Positions 34,945-44,126 are shown, numbered from the stretch's first letter. The stretch is DNA of 64,000 bases from Actinomycetospora chiangmaiensis DSM 45062 (GCF_000379625.1 NZ_KB903225.1:1-64000); one strand, 5' to 3'. Numbers and translations are program-made. The notes: a model not told the origin generated them from the sequence alone.

Positions 34945-35915
34945 CCCGTGTGCGCCGGCTCGCTCTCGCGGCCTGGGCCGGGTGGGAGCGCTTCTTCTTC
35001 ACCCCGACGTCAACCGCGCCACTCGCGGTGTTCCGGATCGCCTTCGGTCTCGTCGTCACGCTCTGGACGGCCACGCAACTGCCCAACCTCTTCACCTTCT
35101 ACGGGCCGGACGGGGTCCTGCCCCAGCCGCCGGCCATCGGGCCGTGGCAGTGGGGCCTGCTGACCACCTCCAACTCCGTGCTCATGGTGGCGGTCGTCTT
35201 CCTGGCCACGCTGGTGGCGGGGATGGCGCTGACCGTCGGTGTCTCGCCCCGGATCGCTGCGCTCGTGGTCCTGATCGGTCTCATCGCCCTCGAGCGGCGC
35301 AACCCTTACGTGCTGAACTCCGGCGACATCCTGCTCCGCGTCATGGCGGTGTACCTGGTGTTCGCACCGTCCGGGGAGTCGTTGTCCTGGGACCGCTGGC
35401 GTCGGGACCGCGCACGCTTCTGGGAGTTCCCGCGGCGCGCTCCCTGGGCGATGCGCATGCTGCAGGTCCAGGTATCGATCATCTACTTCGCCGCGATCTG
35501 GGCGAAACTGCAGGGCGACCAGTGGCGCAACGGCACGGCGGTCTCCTTCGCCCTGCGCATGCTCGACCAGTTGCGGGCTCCGTCGCCCGAACTGATCGCC
35601 GGGTCCGGACTGCTCACCGAGTGGCTGACCTTCGGGACGCTGCTCATCGAACTGTCGGTCGGCATCCTCGTGTGGAACCGACGACTCCGGCCGTGGGTGC
35701 TCGCGGCCGGCGCGCTGCTCCACCTCGGCATCGAGGTGTTCATCATGGTCGGCTTCTTCAGCATCGGGATGTGGGTCCTCTACCTCGTGTTCCTCTCCCC
35801 CGACTGGACCGAGCGGACCGTCCTGCGTCTCCGGGACCGGTGGCGGTCTCGACGGGCGGTGACACCCGAGGCGGCATCCGAGGAGCCGCGTGAGCCAGTT
35901 GTGTCCGAACCGTGA
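34941..35915 (+). CDS. HTTM-domain integral membrane protein
   Basis: 324 residues from a GTG overlapping the preceding stop. HTTM domains are related to the membrane part of vitamin K-dependent gamma-carboxylase. Landmarks: TSTAPLAVFRIAFGLV near the start, FYGPDGVLPQPP, RNPYVLNSGDILLRVMAVYLVFAPSGE in the centre, YFAAIWAKLQGDQWRNGTAV, and LLHLGIEVFIMVGFFSIGMWVLYLVF late. The Lys of the WAKL segment aligns near the carboxylase active region, but the lumenal domain is missing, so carboxylation is not implied. Frequently found next to DUF5819 genes, as here. Confidence 0.82.
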   Translation: MTRVRRLALAAWAGWERFFFTPTSTAPLAVFRIAFGLVVTLWTATQLPNLFTFYGPDGVLPQPPAIGPWQWGLLTTSNSVLMVAVVFLATLVAGMALTVGVSPRIAALVVLIGLIALERRNPYVLNSGDILLRVMAVYLVFAPSGESLSWDRWRRDRARFWEFPRRAPWAMRMLQVQVSIIYFAAIWAKLQGDQWRNGTAVSFALRMLDQLRAPSPELIAGSGLLTEWLTFGTLLIELSVGILVWNRRLRPWVLAAGALLHLGIEVFIMVGFFSIGMWVLYLVFLSPDWTERTVLRLRDRWRSRRAVTPEAASEEPREPVVSEP

Positions 35916-35937
35916 CGGAACCGCGCGCTAGACACGT

Positions 35938-35982
35938 CGTTACATGTAACGCCACCGGCATGTACACCGACGAAACGGTGTA
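35938..35982. promoter_or_regulatory. Palindrome and small hairpin upstream of the Ser-rich protein gene
   Basis: A perfect 14-bp palindrome CGTTACATGTAACG (35938-35951), AT-rich for this genome, and a hairpin TACACCG/CGGTGTA with a 6-nt loop (35963-35982). Both lie in the 114-bp gap before the gene at 36030, which has a GAAGAGAGG ribosome site. A regulator site or 5' leader hairpin are both possible. Confidence 0.4.
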
Positions 35983-36029
35983 TCGGCGACGGACAGTTTC
36001 TTGATCAATTCGAGGGAAGAGAGGTCGGG

Positions 36030-36617
36030 ATGAGTCCAGGACGGCGTACGACCGTCAAACGCATGGTCGCGGTCGCAGCCGGGATGATGCTCGTGGGCAT
36101 GGTCTGGCAGGGCGTCGCAACGGCGCAGGTGAACACAGCAGCTCCGCAGCCGCGGCTGTTCCAGGCGGTGTCGGACGTGTCGAGCAGTCTCTCGACCTCG
36201 TCCTCCACCTCGAGCTCGACCTCGTCCTCCACTTCGAGCTCGACTTCTTCCTCCACCTCGAGCTCGACGTCCTCGTCGACCAGCAGCTCCGGGACCGCCC
36301 TTGGTAGCAACGTGTCGAGCGTGGGCACGGTCCTGGGCGTCTCAAGCGTGCTGAGCACGGTCTCCACCTCGAGCTCGACCGCGTCGACCAGCTCGACGTC
36401 GTCGACCAGCGGCGCCAACACCGTGGTCATCTACTCGCCGTACCCGTACCCGGTCTTCGGCGACTACGGCCACCGCTACTATGGCCGCTACTACGACCAC
36501 GGCTGCGGCTGCGACCGCTACGCAGCGCCGACCTACACCCCGACCTACGTCGCCGCGACCCAGGTCTCGTCCGTGCCCAAGGGCGGCGTCAACACCGGGG
36601 ACGGCTCGTTCCAGTGA
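36030..36617 (+). CDS. Secreted Ser/Thr-repeat protein, probable surface protein
   Basis: 195 residues. A Sec signal (TVKRMVAVAAGMMLVGMVWQGVATAQ, cleavage near AxA at about 32) leads into a stalk of seven or more TSSS units (about 50-87), a second Ser/Thr stretch (STVSTSSSTASTSSTSS) and a Tyr-rich segment with a GHRYYGRYYDHGCGCDRY cluster. It ends SVPKGGVNTGDGSFQ. There is no LPxTG motif, C-terminal hydrophobic helix or basic tail, so it is not a standard sortase substrate, although a class F sortase gene overlaps its stop. The final PKGGVNTGDGS could be a reduced recognition signal. The repeats are likely to be glycosylated. Confidence 0.75.
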   Translation: MSPGRRTTVKRMVAVAAGMMLVGMVWQGVATAQVNTAAPQPRLFQAVSDVSSSLSTSSSTSSSTSSSTSSSTSSSTSSSTSSSTSSSGTALGSNVSSVGTVLGVSSVLSTVSTSSSTASTSSTSSTSGANTVVIYSPYPYPVFGDYGHRYYGRYYDHGCGCDRYAAPTYTPTYVAATQVSSVPKGGVNTGDGSFQ

Positions 36618-37258
36618 GCTCGGAGACCGAGACCGAGACCCCGCCGACCCGGGAGCCGTCCCGGGTCGACGGCGTCACGGGCAAGATCGGGATCGGTCTG
36701 ATCGTCGTCGTGGCGCTCATCGGTCTGGTGGTCGCCGGCACGTCCGGCTCCAAGTCCTCGGGCTCCTCCGGGAACTCGGGGGTGCAGCTCCTGGCGGCCT
36801 CCACCCCGACGTCGGTGTCCGTGCCGTCGATCGGGGCGGAGTCCTCGCTGATCGAGACCGGGCAGAACCCGGACGGTTCGCTCCAGGTGCCGGCGCTGTC
36901 CAACCCGATGCAGGCGAGCTGGTACGACAAGAGCCCGTCGCCAGGCACCATCGGCCCCGCCGTGATCCTCGGACACGTGAACGGTGACGGTAAGGCCGGC
37001 ATCTTCTACCGGCTCAAGGACGTCAAGGCAGGTGACCAGGTCCTGGTCAAGCGCCAGGACGGGCAGACCGCCGTCTTCACGGTGTCGAACATCGACACCG
37101 TGCCGAAGGCGGCCTTCCCCGCCGATCAGGTCTATGCCGACACCCCGGACTCGCAGCTCCGCCTCATCACCTGCGGCGGCGTCTTCGACCCGGCGGCCAA
37201 GAGCTACGAGGCCAACGTGATCGTCTACGCGAACCTCACGGACGTTCGTCCCGCCTGA
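36614..37258 (+). CDS. Class F sortase
   Basis: 214 residues, GTG start overlapping the previous stop. N-terminal cytosolic tail, one membrane helix (about 25-42), a Ser/Gly linker and the sortase barrel. Catalytic His121 is in VILGHVNGDG and Cys187 in LITCGGVFDPAAKSY, the class F signatures. The enzyme cleaves sorting signals at the outer membrane face and attaches proteins to the cell wall or to each other. The adjacent Ser/Thr-rich secreted protein is the obvious candidate partner. The stop is 1 bp from the convergent GT-C gene. Confidence 0.88.
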   Translation: MSSETETETPPTREPSRVDGVTGKIGIGLIVVVALIGLVVAGTSGSKSSGSSGNSGVQLLAASTPTSVSVPSIGAESSLIETGQNPDGSLQVPALSNPMQASWYDKSPSPGTIGPAVILGHVNGDGKAGIFYRLKDVKAGDQVLVKRQDGQTAVFTVSNIDTVPKAAFPADQVYADTPDSQLRLITCGGVFDPAAKSYEANVIVYANLTDVRPA

Positions 37259-37259
37259 T

Positions 37260-38999
37260 TCAGCGCTCCGATCCGACCGATGCTGCGGCCGCTGCCCCGA
37301 TGGGCGGCGGCCGCAGCGTGTCGCTACAGGTCCAGCTCGTGGGGTTGTTCGCGTCGAACGACGCGACCACCGCATTCATCAGGTTGGCCGACGCGACCGC
37401 CGCCGACCGGAGCGCCGTCTCGTCGCGCACGGCGTCGCGCCGGACCAGCGTTGCAGCGCCCCGCCCATCCGACCAGAGCACGACGTAGTCACGAGCCGTG
37501 CGTCGGTCATCCAGCAGACCCGTGGCGTCGGCGATGTCCGTACCTCGAACCAGCCGCATGAACGTCGGTCGGGCGACCTCGAGGACGTGGTCGCGAAGCT
37601 GGCCCATGTCCCCGGTGCTCCAGAAGCCGGCGATCGTCGGATCGGTCAGACCGGCCAGGTCCACGAAGCGCAGGCGGCTCGTCAGCGCCACGCCGCCCGC
37701 GTCGACGCCGAGGAACGAGCCATCTCGAATACCCAGGGCGTCCGCGTCGGCGTCGACGACGAGACCGTTGGTTCGGGTGACGCCGCAGAGCGACACCGTC
37801 GGGTTCGCCCGGAATCCCGACGCCGCCTGTACCCAGGTCACCAGGCTGACGACGACCGCGACCGCGACGCCCGCCACGACCGGTCGTCGCATGCTCGGGC
37901 CGAGGCCCTCGAGCACGGGTCCGAGCACGAGAACCGCGACCAGCGCGGCTAGTGGCCACACCGCTGTCGCGAATCTGGCCAGCGCCATCCAATCGCCATG
38001 GAGCAGGGCGAAGGCCAGCACGGCGAGTCCGAGTGTCACGAGGAGCGGGAGAATGGCCCGGACGAGCAGCTTCGTGCCCGCTCGACGCCGGACCATGATC
38101 ACCGCGAGTGCGCCGATCGCCAGCAGCACCGCGGGCCATCCGGCCAGGGCGATCAGATCCGCCGGGCGGGCGAGGTTCAGCGAGGACAGAAAACCCTGCC
38201 CCTTGGCCAACGCCGTCGTCGGGACGAGCTCGCCGAAGGTCGCGATCCGCCAGACCTCGTAGACCAGCGCCGGGACGACCCCGACGGCGACGGAGAGCCC
38301 GGCTCGTCGCCAACGAGCGGCGCCGGTGGCCAGCACCGCGACGGCAAGCGGGTACGCGGCGAGGTACACCGCGCCGTCCGGGCGGGTGAGCGAGGCCAGG
38401 GCCGCAAGTCCGGCGCACTGCAGGGCCACCTGCGTCGACAGCAGGTCCCCGTCGACCGCGGCGGTCGCGAGCCGGGCCCCGAGGAGGACCACCGCGAGCG
38501 CGAGCAGCGGGTTCTCCAGCCCGCTTCCGATCCAGACGACGAACGACGGGATCGCCGCGGTGATCGTCCCGGCCACCATCGTGGTCGTCAGCGGATTGGG
38601 CGAGACCCTCACCGCCACGCGGTGGAACGCCAGGAACATGCCGGCGCAGCAGAGAACGGCGACGACCTTCGGGAACGCGACGAGGTCGGAGACGCCGAAC
38701 CAGGAACCGTGGTCGAGCAGTCCGAGCCAGCGCGCGACGACGAAGAGGGCGAGCCACGCCGGATCGGACCAGCCCTCCGAGATCGGTGCGCCCGGCTGGA
38801 GCACGGGTCCCAGCCCACTGGAGATGGACCGGGCGTAGGCCATCGTGATCCCGGCGTCGTCGACGATCCACCGCCCGTAGACCCACAGGTGGGCGGCGAC
38901 GAGGACGGTCGGCACCGCCACTGCGACCGCAGTGTCCGATCTACGTGCAGATCGAGTCGGCGCGGAGTCGGCGGGCGGCGCCTCGGCGGTCGTCGTCAC
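37260..38999 (-). CDS. GT-C-fold membrane glycosyltransferase, AftB-like
   Basis: 579 residues from a GTG. About ten membrane helices, then a soluble extracytoplasmic C-terminal domain (about 400-579). After helix 1 comes RWIVDDAGITMAYARSISSGLGPVLQPG, the acidic first loop of GT-C enzymes (compare DDAYITLRYARN in AftB-type arabinosyltransferases), then SLTRPDGAVYLAA and YEVWRIATFGELVPTTALAKGQ. These lipid-phosphosugar-dependent enzymes build wall arabinan, mannan or modify surface proteins. Convergence with a sortase/Ser-rich protein pair suggests cell-surface glycosylation, without proof that the two are linked. Confidence 0.78.
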   Translation of the reverse strand: MTTTAEAPPADSAPTRSARRSDTAVAVAVPTVLVAAHLWVYGRWIVDDAGITMAYARSISSGLGPVLQPGAPISEGWSDPAWLALFVVARWLGLLDHGSWFGVSDLVAFPKVVAVLCCAGMFLAFHRVAVRVSPNPLTTTMVAGTITAAIPSFVVWIGSGLENPLLALAVVLLGARLATAAVDGDLLSTQVALQCAGLAALASLTRPDGAVYLAAYPLAVAVLATGAARWRRAGLSVAVGVVPALVYEVWRIATFGELVPTTALAKGQGFLSSLNLARPADLIALAGWPAVLLAIGALAVIMVRRRAGTKLLVRAILPLLVTLGLAVLAFALLHGDWMALARFATAVWPLAALVAVLVLGPVLEGLGPSMRRPVVAGVAVAVVVSLVTWVQAASGFRANPTVSLCGVTRTNGLVVDADADALGIRDGSFLGVDAGGVALTSRLRFVDLAGLTDPTIAGFWSTGDMGQLRDHVLEVARPTFMRLVRGTDIADATGLLDDRRTARDYVVLWSDGRGAATLVRRDAVRDETALRSAAVASANLMNAVVASFDANNPTSWTCSDTLRPPPIGAAAAASVGSER

Positions 39000-39183
39000 C
39001 CGCTGTGCCTACAGGGACGAGGTCGACCGCACCAGTGGTCACCGACGGCCCGCCCTTCCGACGCGACCAGCGGCGGGCCGGACGCGGCGCCCGGGGAGCG
39101 GGCACGAGCAGCCCGAGCGCACCCGCCGTCGGGAAGGGAAGATGGTCTTCGTCCGCGGAGAGACCGGCCCGAGGAGCACACCG

Positions 39184-40377
39184 ATGCCCAGCACCCCGAC
39201 TCCCGTCGGCGTCACCACCGAGGCGCAGGAGGAACTGCGCGGGCGGGTGCGGGAGCTCTGCGCGCGGTTCCCCGACGAGTACTGGCGCGAGCGGGACCGC
39301 AACCGCGAGTACCCCGACGCCTTCGTCGACGCGTTGACCGCGGCCGGCTACCTCGCCGTGCTGATCCCCACCGAGTACGGCGGAAGCGGCCTGGGGATCA
39401 CCGAGGGCTCGATCGTGCTCGAGGAGATCAACCGCTCCGGCGGGCACTCCGCGGGCTGCCACGCCCAGATGTACACGATGGGCGCGCTGCTCAAGCACGG
39501 CTCGGAGCAGCAGAAGAAGGCGTACCTGCCCGGGATCGCGGACGGTTCGATTCGGCTGCAGGCGTTCTCGATCACCGAGCCCGAGGCCGGGTCGAACACC
39601 ACCGACATCCGCACCACGGCGATCCGCGACGGCGACGACTACGTCATCTCCGGGCACAAGAACTGGACGAGCCGCATCGAGCAGTCCGACCTCGCGCTCG
39701 TCCTCGCGCGGACCTCGCCGCGGGCCGAGGACCTGAAGGACCGCACGAAGGGCATCAGTCTGTTCCTGGTCGACCTGCGCGACGTGCGTCGCGACGAGCC
39801 CGACACGCTCAAGGTCGAGCCGGTGCGCACGATGTTCAATTACGCCACTAACGAGGTGCGCTACAACGACATGCGGGTGCCCGCGAGCGCCCTGATCGGG
39901 GAGGAGGGGCAGGGGTTCCGCTACGTGCTCGACGGGTGGAACGCCGAGCGGATCCTGCTCGCGGCCGAGGCGGTCGGCGACGGCTACTGGTTCATCGACC
40001 GGGCCACCGCGTACGCGAACGAGCGCCAGGTGTTCGGGAAGCCGATCGGCGCGAACCAGGGCGTGCAGTTCCCGCTCGCACGGGCGTACGCGCAGGTCGG
40101 GGCGGCCGACCTCATGCGCTACCGCGCCGCTGCGCTGTTCGACGCCGGTGAGAAGTGCGGCGAGCAGGCGAACCTCGCCAAGTTCCTGGCGAGCGAGGCG
40201 AGCTGGCAGGCCGGCAACGCGTGCCTGGACACCCACGGCGGCTACGGCTTCGTCGACACCTGGGACGTGGAACGCAAGTTCCGGGAGACGCGGCTCTACC
40301 AGGTGGCGCCGGTGAACAACAACCTCGTGCTCGCCTACGTCGGCCAGCACGTGCTGGGCATGCCGCGCAGCTACTGA
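39184..40377 (+). CDS. Acyl-CoA dehydrogenase family protein
   Basis: 397 residues from the ATG at 39184 (GAGGAG about 8 bp upstream; an ATG at 39142 is also possible). The FAD loops are intact: SITEPEAGSNTTDIRTTA and VISGHKNWTSRIEQSD. The C-terminal signature HGGYGFVDTWDVERKFRE has Thr where most family members have the catalytic Glu (YTxEx), but GWNAERILLAAE holds a Glu at the position used by isovaleryl-CoA-type dehydrogenases, so activity is still plausible. Oxidises an acyl-CoA to an enoyl-CoA; no ETF genes nearby. The 3' end overlaps the convergent transporter by 7 bp. Confidence 0.88.
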   Translation: MPSTPTPVGVTTEAQEELRGRVRELCARFPDEYWRERDRNREYPDAFVDALTAAGYLAVLIPTEYGGSGLGITEGSIVLEEINRSGGHSAGCHAQMYTMGALLKHGSEQQKKAYLPGIADGSIRLQAFSITEPEAGSNTTDIRTTAIRDGDDYVISGHKNWTSRIEQSDLALVLARTSPRAEDLKDRTKGISLFLVDLRDVRRDEPDTLKVEPVRTMFNYATNEVRYNDMRVPASALIGEEGQGFRYVLDGWNAERILLAAEAVGDGYWFIDRATAYANERQVFGKPIGANQGVQFPLARAYAQVGAADLMRYRAAALFDAGEKCGEQANLAKFLASEASWQAGNACLDTHGGYGFVDTWDVERKFRETRLYQVAPVNNNLVLAYVGQHVLGMPRSY

Positions 40378-41567
40378 CTCCGGACCCGCGTCACCGCCGC
40401 CGCCCCCGCCACCGCGAGGACGACCAGCGCGCCGAGCACGACGGCGAGCGGGACGTCCCACGCGGGCGGGGCGACGGACTCGTGCACGGCGCCGAGCAGC
40501 CACGGCCCGAGCGCTCCGAGCAGGTAGCCGCCGCCCTGGACGAACGCGGCCATGCGGCGGTTCTCGGTGGCGTCGCGGCTCGCGGCGAGGCACGCCGAGA
40601 AGATGACGGTGAACCCGCCGCCCTGCGCGGCACCCGCCAGCGAGCACCACAGCGGCCACAGCGCGGGGGCCACCAGCAGCCCGCCGGGCAGCGCCAGGAA
40701 CCCGGCCGCGACCGGGAGGAAGGCCAGCCGGAGACTCGTCCGCCGCGCGACCAGCGGCGTCACGAGCGCGCCGACCACCGCGAGGATCTGGAACAACGAC
40801 GAGGCGACGCCGGCGCTCGCCGTGTCGAGGCCCCGCAGGTCCCGCAGGATCTCCGGCAGCCACGCGGTGAGGCCGTAGTAGGAGAACGACTGCCCGGCGA
40901 ACGCGAGCAGCAGCAGCCACCCCACGGGGCGGCCCCAGGGAGCCCGGGCGGGCGTCGACCCGTCGTCGGGGGTGTCCACCGGGGCTTCCCGACGGCGGGT
41001 GGCGAGGCTCCAGACGACAGCCGCCGCGACCGTGAGCACCAGGTAGGCGCAGAGGGCGAGCCGCCAGCCCGTGCCGGCCGCGATCGGGACGGTCAGCGAG
41101 AGCGTGATCATCGAGCCGACGTTCATCGTGGCCGTGTAGACGCCGAGCAGGGGCCCGGAGCGGTGCGGGAAGTCGCGACCGATGACCACCGGCACCACGA
41201 TGTTGCCGACCGTGATGCCGGCGCCGATGAGCGCGGTGCCGACCAGCGCGCCCGCGACCCCGTCGGCGGACCGGAGCACGACCCCGGCCGCGAGGACCGC
41301 CAGCCCGACGAGCATCGCCCGCTCGGCCCCGATCCGGCCGATCAGCCACGACGCGGGCGGCGAGGCGAGGGCGAACGCCAGCACGGGCAGGCTCGTCAGC
41401 AGCCCGGCGACGCCGGCGGACACGCCGAGGTCGGCGCGGACCGCGTCGACGACCGGGCTCACCGCGACGATCGGGCCGCGCAGGTTGAGCGCGACGAGCA
41501 CGATCGCCGCCACGAGGAGCGGGGTACCGAGGGTCGCGGCGGAGCGTTGCCGGGCGGCGGTGGTCAC
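40371..41567 (-). CDS. MFS transporter, CynX/NimT family
   Basis: 398 residues from the GTG at 41567; the longer frame adds 41 residues with no membrane character. Twelve predicted helices. The family marker VALNLRGPIVAVSPVVDAVRADLGVS in helix 1 is typical of CynX/YycB (cyanate, 2-nitroimidazole) exporters, with SLPVLAFALASPPASWLIGRIG after helix 2 as the MFS loop. Substrate unknown: an organic anion or toxic small molecule is likely. Confidence 0.85.
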   Translation of the reverse strand: MTTAARQRSAATLGTPLLVAAIVLVALNLRGPIVAVSPVVDAVRADLGVSAGVAGLLTSLPVLAFALASPPASWLIGRIGAERAMLVGLAVLAAGVVLRSADGVAGALVGTALIGAGITVGNIVVPVVIGRDFPHRSGPLLGVYTATMNVGSMITLSLTVPIAAGTGWRLALCAYLVLTVAAAVVWSLATRRREAPVDTPDDGSTPARAPWGRPVGWLLLLAFAGQSFSYYGLTAWLPEILRDLRGLDTASAGVASSLFQILAVVGALVTPLVARRTSLRLAFLPVAAGFLALPGGLLVAPALWPLWCSLAGAAQGGGFTVIFSACLAASRDATENRRMAAFVQGGGYLLGALGPWLLGAVHESVAPPAWDVPLAVVLGALVVLAVAGAAAVTRVRSQ

Positions 41568-41610
41568 GTGTGCCCAGTCTGGATGGTTCGCCCGCGAAAG
41601 GACATCGGGT

Positions 41611-41856
41611 GTGAAGAACGACGCGGGTCGGGCAGCCCGGCCGATGACCGAACGCGACGACGCCCGGGTCCGCAAGGCCCTCCAGGGCAAGGACTTCCCG
41701 GCCGACCGGAACGAGCTGGTCGCCTACGCCACGGACCGCGACGTGGACGAGAAGACGCTCACCGCCCTCGCCGCGCTGCCCGACGGCACGTACGGCTCGA
41801 TGGACGAGGTGCTGGACGCGGTGCCGCACCGGCCGGGGTCGGTCGCCGACCGCTGA
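41611..41856 (+). CDS. DUF2795 domain protein
   Basis: 81 residues from the GTG at 41611 (GAAAGGA about 9 bp upstream; an ATG at 41644 would give a shorter form). One DUF2795 helical unit: ARVRKALQGKDFPADRNELVAYATDR then LTALAALPDGTYGSMDEVLDAV, with the conserved FPA and LPDxxY. Function unknown in the family. Followed by a hairpin terminator at 41865. Confidence 0.75.
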   Translation: MKNDAGRAARPMTERDDARVRKALQGKDFPADRNELVAYATDRDVDEKTLTALAALPDGTYGSMDEVLDAVPHRPGSVADR

Positions 41857-41864
41857 GCACCCTG

Positions 41865-41897
41865 TGGGTGCAAGCAATGCGTCACTGCTTGCACCCA
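41865..41897. terminator. Hairpin terminator GGGTGCAAGCA/TGCTTGCACCC
   Basis: Twelve base pairs (including an outer T-A) with loop ATGCGTCAC, nine bases past the stop of the DUF2795 gene. The arm sequence GCAAGCAGTG recurs beside the dispersed repeat at 59006. Confidence 0.7.
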
Positions 41898-41956
41898 GTG
41901 CCAGGAAATTCGGCATCGTCGGCGACGTTGTCGGGGGTCGCTGCTAGACCTGGGCC

Positions 41957-42400
41957 ATGACGACGTGGAGCGAGGTCGAGGCAGCGGCGCCCGAGCTGGC
42001 CGCCGCGGTGCGGGCGTGCTTCGACCGGGGCAAGCACAAGACGATGGCGACGCTGCGCGCGGACGGCTCACCGCGGATCAGCGGGATCGAGACCGAGTTC
42101 GCCGACGGCGCGCTGACGTTCGGCATGATGCCGGGCTCGGTGAAGCTCGCCGACGTGCGGCGCGACCCGCGGGTGGCGCTGCACTCCCCCTCGGTCGACC
42201 CGCCGGACGATCCGTCGGCGTGGGCCGGCGAGGCCAAGGTGTCCGGCCACGCCGTGCCCGGGGCGCCCATCGAGCAGGGGGCCTCGTTCGCGGTCGACGT
42301 CGCCGAGGTGGTGCTCACGCACCTGAACGAGGCGGGCGACCGGTTGGTCGTCGAGTCGTGGCGCCCGGGTGGTCAGGTCCGCCGGGTGGAGCGGACCTGA
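41957..42400 (+). CDS. Pyridoxamine 5'-phosphate oxidase-like (split-barrel) protein
   Basis: 147 residues. Split barrel with HKTMATLRADGSPRISGIETEF and ALTFGMMPGSVKLADVRRDPRVALHSP, the pattern of flavin/F420-binding PNPOx-like proteins of actinobacteria. It lacks the C-terminal PNPOx dimerisation segment, so true pyridoxal-phosphate synthesis is unlikely. Convergent with the TPP enzyme at 42411 (10-bp gap). Confidence 0.8.
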   Translation: MTTWSEVEAAAPELAAAVRACFDRGKHKTMATLRADGSPRISGIETEFADGALTFGMMPGSVKLADVRRDPRVALHSPSVDPPDDPSAWAGEAKVSGHAVPGAPIEQGASFAVDVAEVVLTHLNEAGDRLVVESWRPGGQVRRVERT

Positions 42401-42410
42401 CCCGTGCGGC

Positions 42411-44072
42411 TCACCGCGCGATGAGCTGGCCCAGGCGCTTGGTCAGCTTGACGTTCTCCCGGTAGTCGACGGGCACGACGATCACCGACGGGCGGTCGCG
42501 CTGGTCGAACGCCTCCTTGAGCGCCGGGCGCAGCTCGTCAGCGCTCTCCAGCCGCCGCGCGTGGCAGCCGAGGCCCTCGGAGATCTTGACCAGGTCCGGG
42601 GAGGGGAAGTCGGTGCCGAAGTGCCGGCCGAACTCGACCTCCTGCTTCCAGGAGATCAGGCCGTAGCCGTTGTCCTCCCACACGAGGTTGACCGGGGCGA
42701 CGCCGAGGCGCACCGCGGTCGCGAGCTCCGGACCGTTCATGAGGAAGCCGCCGTCACCGGAGATCGCGACCACCCGCAGGTCGGGGTGCACCAGCGACGC
42801 CGACACCCCGCCCGGGACGGCGATACCCATCGAGCAGAACCCGTTGGAGATGATGCAGCTGTTGGGCGTGTACGTCGGGTAGTGCCGCGCGATCCACATC
42901 TTGTGGGCCCCGACGTCCGAGATCAGGATGTCCTCGTCGTCCATCTCGGCGCGCAGGTCGGCGAGGATGCGCTGCGGCTTCATCGGGAAGTCGCCGGTCT
43001 CGGCCTCCGACGACGCGCCGCCCTCGGTGATCTCCTCGGTGAGGTGCGCGCGGGCGCGGGCGTGGGCCTCGATGTCGGGGAAGCGGTGCTCCTCGGTCAG
43101 CCCCTCGTTGATCGCCCACAGCGTCGCCGCGATGTCACCGACGATCTCGACGGTCGGGCGGTAGGCGCCGTCGACCTCGGCCGGGTCGAAGTCGATGTGC
43201 AGCAGCCGCTTGGTGCGGCCGATGTTCCACCGCGACGGCGGCCACTCGACCATGTCGTAGCCGACGGCGATCACCAGGTCGGCGGCCTCGAAGACCTCGG
43301 TGACGTAGTCGCGGGACCCGAGGCCGACGGCGTAGAGGCTGCGCTCGTGGCGGTCGGAGAGCGCTCCCTTCCCCATGAACGTCATGCCGGCGTAGATGCC
43401 GGTCTCCTCGACGAACCGCTGCAGCTGGCGGCTCACCCGGGTGCGGACGCACCCCTGCCCGACCAGCAGCACCGGGCGCTCGGCGCGCGCGATGAGGTCG
43501 AGGGCGGCCTGGATCGACTTCCCGTCGGGGATCGGACGGCGAACCTTCTCCGGCGGGACGATCGGCGCGCTCTCGACCTCGTGCTTGGCGATGTCCTCGG
43601 GCAGCTCGACGTGCGTGGCGCCCGGCTTCTCGGCGACCGCGAGCTTGAACGCCTTGCGGATCACCTCGGGGATCGTCGTCTCGTCCCGCAGCGAGGTGGT
43701 CCACTTCGTGATCGGCGTGAACATCTCGACCACGTTCATGGCCTGGTGCGACTCCTTGTGGAGCCGCGTCGTGGCGCCCTGCCCGGTGATCGCGACGACC
43801 GGGGAGTTGTCCATGTTTGCGTTCGCGACGCCCGTCACCAGGTTCGACGCACCCGGCCCGAGGGTCGACAGGCACACGCCCGGCTGCCCGGAGAGCCGGC
43901 CGTAGACGTCGGCCATGAAGGCCGCGCCCGACTCGTGGTGGGTGGGGACGAAGCGGATGGCGGAGTCGCGCATCGACATGAGGAGGTCGGCGTTCTCCTC
44001 GCCGGGCACCCCGAAGATGTACTCGACACCCTCGGCCTCCAGACACCGCACGAACAGATCGCTCGCCCTCAC
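42411..44072 (-). CDS. TPP-dependent enzyme, acetolactate synthase large-subunit-like
   Basis: 553 residues, three-domain TPP fold. The catalytic Glu is in PTHHESGAAFMADVYGRLSG, the central FAD-like domain has VLLVGQGCVR, and the TPP motif is AISGDGGFLMNGPELATAVRLGVAPVNLVWEDN (GDG then N at +25). CLSTLGPGASNLVTGVANANMDNSPVVAITGQ is typical of acetolactate synthases. It is shorter in the central region than anabolic IlvB and has no regulatory subunit gene next to it, so a catabolic (AlsS-like) or other pyruvate/glyoxylate-type role is possible. Confidence 0.85.
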   Translation of the reverse strand: MRASDLFVRCLEAEGVEYIFGVPGEENADLLMSMRDSAIRFVPTHHESGAAFMADVYGRLSGQPGVCLSTLGPGASNLVTGVANANMDNSPVVAITGQGATTRLHKESHQAMNVVEMFTPITKWTTSLRDETTIPEVIRKAFKLAVAEKPGATHVELPEDIAKHEVESAPIVPPEKVRRPIPDGKSIQAALDLIARAERPVLLVGQGCVRTRVSRQLQRFVEETGIYAGMTFMGKGALSDRHERSLYAVGLGSRDYVTEVFEAADLVIAVGYDMVEWPPSRWNIGRTKRLLHIDFDPAEVDGAYRPTVEIVGDIAATLWAINEGLTEEHRFPDIEAHARARAHLTEEITEGGASSEAETGDFPMKPQRILADLRAEMDDEDILISDVGAHKMWIARHYPTYTPNSCIISNGFCSMGIAVPGGVSASLVHPDLRVVAISGDGGFLMNGPELATAVRLGVAPVNLVWEDNGYGLISWKQEVEFGRHFGTDFPSPDLVKISEGLGCHARRLESADELRPALKEAFDQRDRPSVIVVPVDYRENVKLTKRLGQLIAR

Positions 44073-44126
44073 GTCACGCTCCTTCGGTCGTCGACGCCCG
44101 GAGCTGTACCCGGTGTCGGGGTTCGC

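Noticed and set aside
41182-41856. A 224-residue open frame upstream of the DUF2795 gene
   Set aside because: The N-terminal 140 residues are antisense to the transporter; the ribosome site supports the short DUF2795 form at 41611.
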